DNA of 37,020 nt from Syntrophaceae bacterium (GTDB taxonomy: Bacteria; Desulfobacterota; Syntrophia; Syntrophales; Smithellaceae): NCBI GenBank assembly GCA_009773315.1, contig WRPE01000030.1, positions 1 through 37,020 of the forward strand, read 5' to 3'. Both the position numbers and the translations under genes were made by a program. The notes beneath the pieces were generated by a model. The model saw nothing but the letters and a program-made list of their open reading frames with translations, was not told the origin of the DNA and ran no database searches. Of this stretch, positions 25,029-34,001 are shown one piece after another (the stretch's first letter is position 1; each line of letters starts with the position of its first letter).

Positions 25029-26981
25029 ATGTCAGTAGACAATACAGCAACGGAAAAACAAGTAGACACCGCTGTGGTTGCCAAGAAGATCGAAGTGGAA
25101 GTGACCCGCTTGAATCATCTTGCCGGCTGGCAGCGGATGATCTTTTTTTTCTTGTCTCTCGTCGGTGTCCTTGTGGCGATTTTCTACATCTTCGGATTCA
25201 CCTTCAGGGGGCAGGTATTAATTCAGGTCCAGTACTACTGGATTTTCATCGGCATTTTTATAGCCTGTGTTTTCATCGCCATGCCGGCCCGGAAGAAGGA
25301 CAAGACCCGATTGCCCTGGTACGACATGATCATCGCCCTGGCGGTGCTGGGCATCTGCATCTTTTTTATGTATAACGCAACGGACATGCAGATCAGCGGC
25401 TGGAAGAACATCCCGCTGGCCATCGCCATCTGGCTGATCATGATGGAGGCGGCGCGGCGGGGAGGCGGTTTTTCTTTTCTCCTAGTCGTCCTCATCCTCG
25501 GGCTGTACCCCCTCATCGCCGACGTCCTTCCCGGCATCATGCACGGCATCCCCTACGACTTTCCGAGCATCATCGATTCCGGCGTCTTCCGGGAGGAAGG
25601 TATGATGGGCATTACGACCAAGATTGTCGCGGAGATCATCCTGGGCTTTCTGGTATTCGCGGGTGTCCTCCTGGCTTCGGGGGCGGGGGATTTCTTCATC
25701 GGCCTGGCCAACGCCCTCTTAGGGGGCGTCCGGGGCGGGCCCGCCAAGGTTTCGGTCATTGCCAGCGCCTTCTTCGGCTCCCTGAGCGGCAGCGTCTTTT
25801 CCAATATCGTGGGGACGGGCGCCATCACCATCCCGACGATGAAGCGGGTCGGCTATCCGCCCCATTATGCGGGCGCTGTTGAGGCCTGCGCCTCGACAGG
25901 CGGGACGATCATGCCCCCCGTCATGGGCGCCATCGCCTTCGTCATGGCCGTGACCATCAACGTGGAATACAGCGTGATCATGGTGGCCGCCATCATTCCC
26001 TCCGTGCTCTTTTATTTCGGCCTCCTCATGCAGGTGGACGCCTATGCGGCCAAGGTTGGGATGAAGGGTCTGCCGAAGGAGGAACTGCCGACAGTCCGGA
26101 GCGTCATGGTCAAAGGCTGGCCGTTTCTGGCTGTCATGATCTTCCTGATCTGGGGCCTTCTGTTCATGCGGTGGGAGTACATGGCCCCGTGGTACGCGTC
26201 GCTGCTGATGATCGTCTTGTCCTTCTTCAGGCGTGAAACGTGGATGACGCCCAAGAAGCTCTTTGCAACGTTCCGCCAGATCGGCGAACTGATCACCCAG
26301 ACGGCGGCCGTTATTATCCCGATTGCCTTTGTCGTCAGCGCCCTGACCATTACGGGCGTCACGGGATCCATGACGGCCGGTCTGGTGAAACTGGGCGGCG
26401 GCAACCTCTTTCTGGTCCTGCTTCTGGGCATCATTGCCTGTTATATCATGGGCATGGCTGGACTGTCCATCGTGGCGTATATCTTTCTATCCGTTACCCT
26501 GGCGCCGGCCATCATCAAAATAGGTGGCCTGGACATGCTGGCGGTCCATCTGTTCATCGTCTATTATGCCATGCTCTCGGGGATCACACCACCGGTAGCG
26601 GCGGGGGCCTTCCTCGCCGGGACCATTGCCGGGGCGCCTCCCATGAAGACGGCCTTCACGGCCATGCGTCTGGGGATCGTCATCTACTTCGTTCCCCTGT
26701 TTTTCGTCTTCCAGCCCGCCATGGTTTTGCAGGGCAACCTATTCCCGCTGCTTTACATCCTGCCCACCTGCGTCGCGGGCATCGCCTTGATCGCAGGGGG
26801 CGCCGAAGGCTACCTCATCGGGGTCGGACCGGTCCAGAGTTGGGCGCGGATTCCTCTGGTGATTGCCGGCTTCCTCCTGAGTTTCCCGACAGTTATGATG
26901 ACCCTGATCGGATTGGCCGCGTCGGCCGTCATGGTCTTGCTGGTGTGGATAGGCAACCGAAAACGGCTCCTCAAGGTATGA
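25029..26981 (+). CDS. TRAP transporter fused permease (DctQM type)
   Basis: The 650-residue integral membrane protein joins the small DctQ-like helices (about 30-160) to the large DctM permease (about 160-640). The DctM part shows GGGFSFLLVVLILGLYPLIAD, IASAFFGSLSGSVFSNIVGTGAITIPTMKR and SGITPPVAAGAFLAGTIAGA, typical of TRAP fused permeases that pair with TAXI binding proteins. It imports substrate using a sodium or proton gradient. TTGGAGGCC precedes the start. It ends just before a terminator. Confidence 0.92.
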   Translation: MSVDNTATEKQVDTAVVAKKIEVEVTRLNHLAGWQRMIFFFLSLVGVLVAIFYIFGFTFRGQVLIQVQYYWIFIGIFIACVFIAMPARKKDKTRLPWYDMIIALAVLGICIFFMYNATDMQISGWKNIPLAIAIWLIMMEAARRGGGFSFLLVVLILGLYPLIADVLPGIMHGIPYDFPSIIDSGVFREEGMMGITTKIVAEIILGFLVFAGVLLASGAGDFFIGLANALLGGVRGGPAKVSVIASAFFGSLSGSVFSNIVGTGAITIPTMKRVGYPPHYAGAVEACASTGGTIMPPVMGAIAFVMAVTINVEYSVIMVAAIIPSVLFYFGLLMQVDAYAAKVGMKGLPKEELPTVRSVMVKGWPFLAVMIFLIWGLLFMRWEYMAPWYASLLMIVLSFFRRETWMTPKKLFATFRQIGELITQTAAVIIPIAFVVSALTITGVTGSMTAGLVKLGGGNLFLVLLLGIIACYIMGMAGLSIVAYIFLSVTLAPAIIKIGGLDMLAVHLFIVYYAMLSGITPPVAAGAFLAGTIAGAPPMKTAFTAMRLGIVIYFVPLFFVFQPAMVLQGNLFPLLYILPTCVAGIALIAGGAEGYLIGVGPVQSWARIPLVIAGFLLSFPTVMMTLIGLAASAVMVLLVWIGNRKRLLKV

Positions 26982-27009
26982 CGGGCTGATTTTTGTTAAA
27001 ATTTTTTGC

Positions 27010-27048
27010 GGGCCGTTGCAATGGACCTTCACTTGCAACGGCCCTTTT
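27010..27048 (+). terminator. rho-independent terminator after the TRAP permease
   Basis: GGGCCGTTGCAA (27010-27021) pairs perfectly with TTGCAACGGCCC (27033-27044), followed by TTTT. The rest of the gap up to the tRNA terminator (27050-27218) shows nothing further. Confidence 0.85.
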
Positions 27049-27210
27049 ATGTTGGATTGTCCTAATCTAGCTCAGAAGCATGGATCAATCGCTTCATTAT
27101 TGCGCCTATCATCTCCCTGCGCAATCCATAAAACTGAAATAAGTCTATCGCCTCATAAACAAATGTCAACAAGAAAAGAGCGTTTTGGGTAAACCTCCAA
27201 TAGATTCGCT

Positions 27211-27253
27211 AAAAAAGAAACAAGGGTTTGACGAAATTCGTCAAACCCTTGTT
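27211..27253 (-). terminator. terminator of the tRNA-fMet gene
   Basis: On the minus strand, 17-bp arms (27237-27253 and 27219-27235) form a perfect hairpin of AACAAGGGTTTGACGAA type around one base, followed by TTTCTTTTTT (27211-27220 read on minus). It lies six bases past the 3' end of the tRNA. Confidence 0.9.
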
Positions 27254-27258
27254 ATTAT

Positions 27259-27335
<77 letters not shown>

Positions 27336-27358
27336 ATAAGACATATTTGAAGGATGAC

Positions 27359-27387
27359 CTTAGACCATTATTTCCTATGTTTGTCAA
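27359..27387 (-). promoter_or_regulatory. predicted promoter of the tRNA-fMet gene
   Basis: On the minus strand, a perfect TTGACA (27382-27387) and TCTAAG (27359-27364) are 17 bases apart. The predicted start lies about 17 bases before the tRNA 5' end. Confidence 0.55.
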
Positions 27388-27417
27388 GGAGTTATTTGGC
27401 CGTTTCGTGCCCCACGC

Positions 27418-27966
27418 CTAGAAAATAAAGACTGCGGCGGCGGCGACGGTGGTAAACCAATTGTTTTTAACAATGGTCGATTGCGTAATATTGCGCGTAC
27501 TGACAATCTTGCCGCTGATTTTGAATATTTCTTTTTTCTCGTCCCAGCTTTCATCAATATTAAAGTCGATGCCCAGCGTCGAAGCCAGCATTGCTGCAGC
27601 CAAATCTTCCGCATAATCGCCTGTCTCTTTTTCCGTTCTGCCAAAAGCGTGATGCTCGCTGATATAACCGTAGGCTTTTTTATCCGCAGGAATGGCTAAC
27701 CCCACGGACGAAGCAAGCAGCCGGCGAGGCTCGTTGCTGCAGCAACGGCTCATCACACAATACGTGATCGCTCCGGGTTGCAGCTCTTTGACGCCTTGTC
27801 CTTTGGAAATAACCTTGCAGCCGGGCGGTAAAATACTGGATACCTGCACCAGGTTGCACTTTTCTATGCCGGCGTCGCGCAGGGCCAACTCAAATGAATG
27901 CAGCTCTTCTTTGTGAGTGCCGACGCCTTTGGTGAAAAACAATTTTCTGGGAACAGTGGGATTCAA
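27418..27966 (-). CDS. pyruvoyl-dependent arginine decarboxylase
   Basis: The 182-residue protein makes agmatine from arginine. The pyruvoyl group arises by self-cleavage at the Ser-Ser pair S43-S44 in VQVSSILPP, the family's key motif; YVMSRCCSN-like and GYISEHHAFGRTEKETGDYAEDLA segments continue the fold. The start codon is TTG (27964-27966): GGAGA lies seven bases upstream, and the nearby ATG in the CCATGG of that leader is out of frame. It lies 41 bases after the agmatinase gene on the same strand, so the two form an operon for arginine to putrescine. The type is common in archaea and some bacteria. Confidence 0.9.
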   Translation of the reverse strand: MNPTVPRKLFFTKGVGTHKEELHSFELALRDAGIEKCNLVQVSSILPPGCKVISKGQGVKELQPGAITYCVMSRCCSNEPRRLLASSVGLAIPADKKAYGYISEHHAFGRTEKETGDYAEDLAAAMLASTLGIDFNIDESWDEKKEIFKISGKIVSTRNITQSTIVKNNWFTTVAAAAVFIF

Positions 27967-28007
27967 TTTTTTATCTCCATGGTAAAATAATTAACTCATG
28001 CGCGAGT

Positions 28008-28853
28008 CTATTTTGTCATATAGCCCATTAAACGATAGATCAGTTTAGCCGCCATGAAATCCGGTGCAACGACACCGGGCAGAGGGGCTAATTCGACCAC
28101 ATCAAACCCGCGGATATGGCATTGGCGCGAAACCAGACGCAGCAATTGCAAAACATCACGCCAGTAGAGACCACCCGGCTCTGGCGTTCCGGTTGCGGAC
28201 ATGATCGACGGGTCGAAAACATCCAGATCAATCGTGATATAAACATCACCCCGCATGGTCTTAGCAACGGTTTCGGCCCAGTTTTTATTTTCAAAAACAT
28301 AATCCGCCGAATAAGATTTGACCTTGCTTTGGGGCAGGTAATCCCCTTCTTCCTTGCTCATGCTGCGAATACCCACCTGAACCAGATCACAAAATTCAGC
28401 CACCTGTCGGCCCACGCAGGCGTGATTATACGGCGTGCCCTGATAGCTGTCGCGCAAATCGGCGTGAGCATCCAGTTGCAGGACGGTTAATTTCGGATAT
28501 TTTTCGGCGACAGCCTGCACGGCACCCAGCGTAATGCTGTGCTCGCCGCCCAGCATGACCGGAATCTTGTCTAATGCGACAATGCGGCTGATTTTTTTGC
28601 GCACGGCGCTGATCATATGCTTCGGCCCGCGGGCGTCCACAGCCACCGGCAACATGGTATGAATACCCGCCAGATAAGTTTCTTTTTTAAGCTCTTCGTC
28701 GTAGAGTTCCATATTGGTGGACGCTTCGATGATGGCGGCCGGTCCCCGGCGGCTGCCGGGCTGATACGTTGACGTCAGATCGTAGGGAACGGGAATGACA
28801 ACAAATTGAGCGTCACGCCGTGAACATTCGGGATATATTCCACCAAAATTCAT
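28008..28853 (-). CDS. speB: agmatinase
   Basis: The 281-residue ureohydrolase converts agmatine to putrescine and urea. Metal ligands for two Mn(II) are in place: H105 in GGEHS, D128/H130/D132 in LQLDAHADLRD, and D209/D211 in TIDLDVFDPS. The SATGTPEPGG segment matches agmatinase more than arginase. AGAAGGA precedes ATG 28853. It is the first gene of a two-gene operon with the pyruvoyl arginine decarboxylase, so the pathway needs no ornithine decarboxylase. Confidence 0.93.
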   Translation of the reverse strand: MNFGGIYPECSRRDAQFVVIPVPYDLTSTYQPGSRRGPAAIIEASTNMELYDEELKKETYLAGIHTMLPVAVDARGPKHMISAVRKKISRIVALDKIPVMLGGEHSITLGAVQAVAEKYPKLTVLQLDAHADLRDSYQGTPYNHACVGRQVAEFCDLVQVGIRSMSKEEGDYLPQSKVKSYSADYVFENKNWAETVAKTMRGDVYITIDLDVFDPSIMSATGTPEPGGLYWRDVLQLLRLVSRQCHIRGFDVVELAPLPGVVAPDFMAAKLIYRLMGYMTK

Positions 28854-28883
28854 GATTGCTTTCCTTCTTCAAATCAACGACCT

Positions 28884-28969
28884 CGCGAGCAAGCTCGCGG
28901 TGAATTAACGCTCGTCCCGCTTAAGCGGGATTAAAACTGCTGCCTAATCAGCCGTTTTCTGCAAAACGG
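28884..28969. repeat. cluster of three short palindromes
   Basis: Three dyads lie between the divergent-free ends of speB and lpxH: CGCGAGC/GCTCGCG (28884-28890 / 28893-28899), TCCCGCTTAAGCGGGA (28915-28930) and CCGTTTT/AAAACGG (28952-28958 / 28963-28969). The 252-base gap holds no supported gene. They may be parts of a dispersed palindromic element or end the lpxH transcript. Confidence 0.55.
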
Positions 28970-29105
28970 GAAAACCCCTTAAAGACTTTGCCCAAAGACA
29001 CAAAATGTTCCTTTTTTCAAAAGAGGGGGTTTCCTAGCATAAAGAAAGAGATATGTCCAGTTTTTCGTCCAGAAAAAGCGATGGAAGATGAATAGAGCCG
29101 GGGAA

Positions 29106-29894
29106 TTACCGGGGCGGATAATAACGCATAAAGAATTTTCTGTTTTCGTAGTAGAGAAATGAGTAGTGCCTGACCCAATCACCTAAAGTAACAAAGGTTT
29201 TCTTCTTGCCTTCCACATCAAAATAACGCAAAACAGGCTTATGACAATGCCCCAGGATCAAGGCATCATAATCTTCACGCAACTTTACGGTCGCAAAGGA
29301 AAGCATCTTTTCAAGCAGAAAATCACTATTATCCGTATTGATCTGTTTGCTCGCATTCGATGTCATGCCGGCCAAGGCCCAGCGCACAGAGGCGGGAATA
29401 AGGCGCTGGACATGGTAGAAAAGACGGCTGCGCAGAATTTTGCGGAACATCATGTAAATGCGATTAGAATCATCCGCCGTATCACCGTGGGAAACCAGCA
29501 CCCGCAATTTATCCAATTTGATGGCAGCCCATTCCTCAAACACTTCCATGCCCAACACGTCCTGGAAATATTCTTTCATGAAAAAATCATGATTCCCTTC
29601 GCACAAATGGATACGAACACCGGTTTTCTGCAACGCCACCAATTGACGGATCACCAACTGGAATTCGGGATGGATATTTTCCTTTCTGCAAAACCAGAAA
29701 TCAAAAAAATCGCCAAGAATATAGAGATCATCAATCGGGGTTTTTTCACATCCCAATTCCTGAGCATCGACGAGCGATCTTACCTTACCTTCCTGGAGAT
29801 CGGCCAGAAACTGGATAAACTGAACATATCGCTCATCTGAAGAGCGCTTCAAGTGGGCATCGGATATAAAAACAGCTTTCATGCTTTCATTCAC
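29106..29894 (-). CDS. lpxH: UDP-2,3-diacylglucosamine diphosphatase-like phosphoesterase (LpxH)
   Basis: The 262-residue enzyme is a calcineurin-type metallophosphoesterase of the lipid A pathway, cutting UDP-2,3-diacylglucosamine to lipid X and UMP. Metal motifs: S11-D12-A-H14, G61-D62-F-F-D-F, E99-G-N101-H102, H136-G-D and G215-H216-C-H218. GDFFDFWF is characteristic of LpxH. The start is uncertain: ATG 29894 or ATG 29882 (MKAVFISDAH), neither with a strong Shine-Dalgarno. It is divergent from kdsD by 177 bases. LPS synthesis genes on both sides show an outer membrane. Confidence 0.82.
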   Translation of the reverse strand: MNESMKAVFISDAHLKRSSDERYVQFIQFLADLQEGKVRSLVDAQELGCEKTPIDDLYILGDFFDFWFCRKENIHPEFQLVIRQLVALQKTGVRIHLCEGNHDFFMKEYFQDVLGMEVFEEWAAIKLDKLRVLVSHGDTADDSNRIYMMFRKILRSRLFYHVQRLIPASVRWALAGMTSNASKQINTDNSDFLLEKMLSFATVKLREDYDALILGHCHKPVLRYFDVEGKKKTFVTLGDWVRHYSFLYYENRKFFMRYYPPR

Positions 29895-30071
29895 TTCCGG
29901 TAAAGATGCGGTTGTTCTTCAGCAGACAGCCGCATGGGAACCATGGTTTATTTTATTTGATCTGTCAAATAGAAATCATGAATTGATTCTTGTTTTGTCC
30001 GGTGTTTTTTGCTAGTTTTGCCACACCGCATTCAAACAGGCGAAAAAATAAATAAAGTGCAGGACAAAAAT

Positions 30072-31067
30072 ATGAGCAATAATCGATCGACTATCCAACG
30101 CGCCAAGGAAGTTCTGAAAATAGAAGCGCAAAGTATTTTGAGTTTGGTGGATAAAATTAATGGGACTTTTACCCGCGCGGTCGATTTGATCTTTCAATGC
30201 AAGGGACGGGTCATTGTCACGGGCATCGGCAAATCCGGCTTAATCGGGCGGAAAATCGTCGCCACCCTGACAAGCACGGGAACGCAGGCGCTCTTTCTGC
30301 ATCCGGTAGAAGGCATTCACGGTGATTTGGGCATTGTGACCAAGACAGATATACTGCTTGCCATCTCCAACAGCGGCGAAACACGGGAACTCATGCCGAT
30401 CATCGGTTCGGTCAAGCACATTGGAGCGCCCATCATCTCCTTGACCGGCATGCTTTCTTCGACGCTGGCCAAAAACAGCGACATTGTCATTGACGTATCC
30501 GTGGAAAAAGAAGCATGCCCTTTCGGTCTGGCGCCGACATCCAGTTCCACCGCGGCACTGGCCATGGGAGACGCCCTGGCCATCGCGCTGATCTACAAAC
30601 GGAAATTCCGTGAAAAGGATTTTTACAAATTTCACCCCGGCGGCTCTCTGGGGGTACGGCTTAAAGCAACGGTCAGCGACGCCATGATTGTGGGGGATAA
30701 AATTCCACGCGTCTTCAGCAAAACAGCCGTCGGGCAGGCCATTTCGGAAATCGACAACAAAAATGTCGGCTTTGTTCTGATTACGGACAGAAAAAACAAC
30801 CTGCTGGGTATCCTGACGGATGGCGATGTGCGACGGATGATCAGCAGGGGCATATCTTTTGAAGGACGGACCATCGACGACGTTATGACGGCCAATCCCA
30901 AGACCATTGACGAAAAAGCGTCGCTGGCGGAAACGGTGGAGTTTATGCAGAAGAAGGAAATCACCTCTCTGGCCGTGGTGAATGAAAAGAAAAAATTAAA
31001 AGGTTATGTCCATCTGCATGACATCTTTGGCCGAGGCGGCTCGGTGAATATTTCCCTGACTTACTGA
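30072..31067 (+). CDS. kdsD: arabinose-5-phosphate isomerase (KdsD/KpsF)
   Basis: I start at ATG 30072 (331 residues), with AGGA eight bases upstream, rather than the TTG at 30009; the length is then typical for KdsD. The N-terminal SIS domain (about 35-185) has TGIGKSGLIGRK, HPVEGIHGDLG, SNSGETREL and KFHPGGSLG with H188 among catalytic residues. Two CBS domains follow (about 205-325). It makes arabinose-5-phosphate, the precursor of Kdo in LPS. It is followed after 15 bases by the gamma-carbonic-anhydrase-like gene, so the two are probably co-transcribed. Confidence 0.92.
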   Translation: MSNNRSTIQRAKEVLKIEAQSILSLVDKINGTFTRAVDLIFQCKGRVIVTGIGKSGLIGRKIVATLTSTGTQALFLHPVEGIHGDLGIVTKTDILLAISNSGETRELMPIIGSVKHIGAPIISLTGMLSSTLAKNSDIVIDVSVEKEACPFGLAPTSSSTAALAMGDALAIALIYKRKFREKDFYKFHPGGSLGVRLKATVSDAMIVGDKIPRVFSKTAVGQAISEIDNKNVGFVLITDRKNNLLGILTDGDVRRMISRGISFEGRTIDDVMTANPKTIDEKASLAETVEFMQKKEITSLAVVNEKKKLKGYVHLHDIFGRGGSVNISLTY

Positions 31068-31082
31068 CAGCAAGGTATTGAT

Positions 31083-31607
31083 ATGGCTCTTTATGAATTT
31101 GAAGGTAAAAAACCGCAGATCCCATCCGATTCTTTTGTTCATCCGAGCGCTGTTGTGATTGGCGATGTTCGCATCGGGCATGAATGTCTGATCGCGCCCG
31201 GTGTCTCCATCCGCGCGGACTTCGCTCCGGTCATCATCGGCGACCGTTCCAGTATTCAGGACAACGCGGTCATTCACGTCTATCCCGGCTCACAGTCCAT
31301 CATCGGGGATGACGTCACCGTGGCGCACGGCGTAATCCTGCATGACGTCCACATCCATTCCCGGTGCATGATCGGCATCGGCGCCATTGTCCTTTTTAAT
31401 GTCGTCTGCGAAGAAGATGTTTTTGTTTCAGTGGGCTCGCTGGTTCCCAAAGGCACGCATATTCCCGCCGGCAAAATTGTCGCGGGAAACCCCGCTAAAA
31501 TCACCCGCGACGTTACCGAAAAGGATAAAGCAACCGCCAAAGACGGCATTGAAGCTTATCGGTATCTTTGCCGGCAGTACCTGGCCACGATGAAGACGAT
31601 CCTATAG
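31083..31607 (+). CDS. gamma-carbonic-anhydrase-like hexapeptide-repeat protein
   Basis: The 174-residue protein is a left-handed beta-helix of hexapeptide repeats (about 20-145), with IIGDRSSIQDNAVIHVYPG, IIGDDVTVAHGVILHDVHI and IGIGAIV in order. Histidines at the expected spacing (in AVIH, VAHG and ILHD) match the three-histidine zinc or iron site of gamma carbonic anhydrases and YrdA/PaaY-like proteins. A C-terminal helix closes the fold. It may hydrate CO2 or act as a thioesterase; the sequence does not decide. It begins 15 bases after kdsD. Confidence 0.85.
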   Translation: MALYEFEGKKPQIPSDSFVHPSAVVIGDVRIGHECLIAPGVSIRADFAPVIIGDRSSIQDNAVIHVYPGSQSIIGDDVTVAHGVILHDVHIHSRCMIGIGAIVLFNVVCEEDVFVSVGSLVPKGTHIPAGKIVAGNPAKITRDVTEKDKATAKDGIEAYRYLCRQYLATMKTIL

Positions 31608-31618
31608 CTATAGACGTG

Positions 31619-31635
31619 AAACCCCTTCGGGGTTT
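31619..31635. terminator. short bidirectional terminator-like hairpin
   Basis: AAACCCC (31619-31625) pairs with GGGGTTT (31629-31635) around TTC between two convergent genes. A/T bases flank it on both sides. It is short, so weak. Confidence 0.5.
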
Positions 31636-31642
31636 ATAAACC

Positions 31643-32890
31643 TTACCCAATCGATTTCATTATATACTGTACTGTACCGTCCTGAATGACACAGGCCCTT
31701 GCCGCTCCCGGGTAGTCGCGCTCCAGGATCGCGAGAACCTTCTGCCAGGACTTTACCACCACCACATCATCAATATGGCCAACCCAGTCCAGGCAGGTCG
31801 GTGTGGGGTGAGGATTCAGAACGATCAGTTTCTTCATGAATGATGAAACAAAGCCTTTCGGCCGGTAGTTGAAGTGCCGTCCCCCATAACCTGTGCCCCA
31901 GGAGCCGAAGACATAGTGGGACACCTGCCCTTCCGGTGCATCGGAGATGATGACCCCCGTTCCTGCAGCACCCGGCTTCAGCACCATCCTGGCCAATAAC
32001 ACGGCTATGGCGGATTCGTTGGCTTTTCCATAGGCATTGGAAACGGCGATGTCGTAACCACCTGAAAAAGGTATACCGTAATGCTCCTTTCCTTCCTGAC
32101 CGCCAAGGGAGTGCGTGGCGCGAAACGATCCGGCATAAAGGCTCGCGATCTCCCCGCGCCGGTTGACAAGGCAATCGACCTTGAAATTGAGGCCCGCCAG
32201 ATCGCCTGCGGCATCACACTCTTCGCGCATGATGTTATTGTCGAAGTTTCCCAGGCCGGTCCGCGACTGGTCATGGTAATACTGGTTGTGGAACTGATTG
32301 ATCGATTCTATGCCGGCAACGCCCGGCAGGATTATTTTGGCTCCGCCGCCGAACCCTGCATGAACATGCGCCGTGATGCAACCTATGCCGATTTTCAGGT
32401 CGCACGACATAAACCCCCGGTTGAACCAGAGCTCAACCCCTTTGGGGGTCCTGCCGATCCTTATCGTATTCTGGAACGCGTCATGATTATACACCGCATA
32501 GTTTTCGACAATCTTGTCGCCTAATTTTTTTCTGGCGGCAATCATATCGTATGTGCCGTGGCTGCCCAGGGCCCAGAGAAAACGGATCTGGTCTTTCTTC
32601 ATCCCGGCGCGGTGAAGCGTTTCGAGAACATGGCTCGCCACAGCCTTTACCGGTGTCGGTCTTGTCATATCGTCAAAGACGATGACGGCCTCTTTCTTCC
32701 CCCTGGCCAATTCCTCAAGAGCGGGACCGTCTACTGGATTATTGATCCGTTCCCTGATCTGTTCCGGGGTGAGGCCCGGCTTCTCGAAGCCCGGGGATGT
32801 GAGGTTGTCCACCTCCCATGCATCCGGGAAAGAAAGCTCACGCTCTTCATTATCATACCAGAGCCGCGATGGTACCTTGATAGTTTTCAT
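31643..32890 (-). CDS. LarA-like (DUF2088) nickel-pincer racemase family protein
   Basis: I start at ATG 32890 (415 residues) because MKTIKVPSRLWYDNEERELSFP looks like the family N-terminus; an earlier in-frame ATG at 32971 would lengthen it by 27 residues. The family is that of lactate racemase LarA: EAVIVFDDMTRPTPVKAV, ALGSHGTYDMI, and the pincer-cofactor region IGIGCITAHVHAGFGGGAKIILPGVAG with its lysine in GAK. Such enzymes racemise or epimerise 2-hydroxy acids with a nickel-pincer nucleotide. No larB, larC or larE for cofactor synthesis is in this window. It follows the D-2-hydroxyacid dehydrogenase gene by 82 bases. Confidence 0.85.
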   Translation of the reverse strand: MKTIKVPSRLWYDNEERELSFPDAWEVDNLTSPGFEKPGLTPEQIRERINNPVDGPALEELARGKKEAVIVFDDMTRPTPVKAVASHVLETLHRAGMKKDQIRFLWALGSHGTYDMIAARKKLGDKIVENYAVYNHDAFQNTIRIGRTPKGVELWFNRGFMSCDLKIGIGCITAHVHAGFGGGAKIILPGVAGIESINQFHNQYYHDQSRTGLGNFDNNIMREECDAAGDLAGLNFKVDCLVNRRGEIASLYAGSFRATHSLGGQEGKEHYGIPFSGGYDIAVSNAYGKANESAIAVLLARMVLKPGAAGTGVIISDAPEGQVSHYVFGSWGTGYGGRHFNYRPKGFVSSFMKKLIVLNPHPTPTCLDWVGHIDDVVVVKSWQKVLAILERDYPGAARACVIQDGTVQYIMKSIG

Positions 32891-32972
32891 TTGTTTTCTT
32901 TCTAAATAACAAGACTTGCCAGGTTTCCCATATTGCCTTTCATCATCTCTCCTGGAACCAAATATTAACATG

Positions 32973-33950
32973 TTAAAAAGGGTTCAGCACCCAGAGGGGC
33001 TTCTCGCCTCTCAAGGCCCGTCCCATATTGTCCAAGGCCATGTTGATGATGCGGACGGCCGACTCCAGGGTGGAACCGGCAAGATGGGGAGTAAGGATGA
33101 CATTCTCCAGGCCAAAAAGGGGATGATTCCTGGGCGGTGGCTCTTGACTGAAGACGTCCACAGCTGCAGCAGCCAGCTTCTTGCTGCGAAGAGCCTCTGC
33201 CAGTGCCGCTTCATCCACCAGAGGCCCTCTGCCGACGTTGATGAGTACTGCCGTAGGTTTCATCAGTGCCAGCATCGAAGCGTCGATTATCCCCTCGGTC
33301 TCCCGGGTGAGGGGCATGTGCAGGCTCACCACGTCAGCAGTCTTCAATATCTCCTCGAGTGGAGCATAGGCGGCATGATATCTCTTTTCGTCCTCTGCGC
33401 TCATCCGTACGATGTCGTAATAGAGCAGACGGACCCCAAAGGGGACAATGCGCTCCGCCACGGCTCTGGCAGTCCGGCCCATACCCAGAAGCCCGTATAT
33501 CTTGCCGTTGATCTCGAACACCCCTATTTCCCGCCTCCGATCGAAGAGCCATTCTCCCTCATGGGTCTTGGTGTTGAAAAGGGGAAGCTTTTTGAGACAG
33601 GCCAGAGCCAGCATCACCGTGTGCTCGGCCACGCCGATGTCGTTGGCCCCCGGCGTGTTGGCCACGGGGATACCGAATTCTTTGCAGGCATCTATGTCAA
33701 TATGATTGTAGCCTACGCTAGGCTGCTGGATGAGTTTGAGTCTCCCGGCCGCCTTCACAATGGGACGGGTGATCGGGGTACCGCCGGTATAGTCCCCCAG
33801 CAGAAGATCCGTATCTGTCACCTCGACCATCAGCCTGTCCTCCGGAAGTCTGTGAGCGTCTACGATAGAATACACCAGTCCGGGGACCCTGGCCTCGATC
33901 CCATCTTTAAAAAAGGCGCCGGGCACCGGGGTGGTATTGAGTATCTTCAT
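32973..33950 (-). CDS. D-isomer specific 2-hydroxyacid dehydrogenase
   Basis: The 325-residue NAD-dependent enzyme interconverts a 2-hydroxy acid and a 2-oxo acid. The Rossmann loop GLLGMGRTA (153-161) is followed by Y178-D179, whose acid favours NAD over NADP. Catalytic residues are R241 (INVGRGPL), E270 and H289 (LTPHLAGST). The substrate could be phosphoglycerate, glyoxylate or lactate; the sequence does not say. GGGAGG precedes ATG 33950. It lies in a minus-strand series: VOC protein, this gene, LarA-like protein. Confidence 0.9.
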   Translation of the reverse strand: MKILNTTPVPGAFFKDGIEARVPGLVYSIVDAHRLPEDRLMVEVTDTDLLLGDYTGGTPITRPIVKAAGRLKLIQQPSVGYNHIDIDACKEFGIPVANTPGANDIGVAEHTVMLALACLKKLPLFNTKTHEGEWLFDRRREIGVFEINGKIYGLLGMGRTARAVAERIVPFGVRLLYYDIVRMSAEDEKRYHAAYAPLEEILKTADVVSLHMPLTRETEGIIDASMLALMKPTAVLINVGRGPLVDEAALAEALRSKKLAAAAVDVFSQEPPPRNHPLFGLENVILTPHLAGSTLESAVRIINMALDNMGRALRGEKPLWVLNPF

Positions 33951-34001
33951 ATGTCCTCCCTGATAGCTTCAAACACAGCTATTGAATTGTTAGTTGTGGA
34001 G

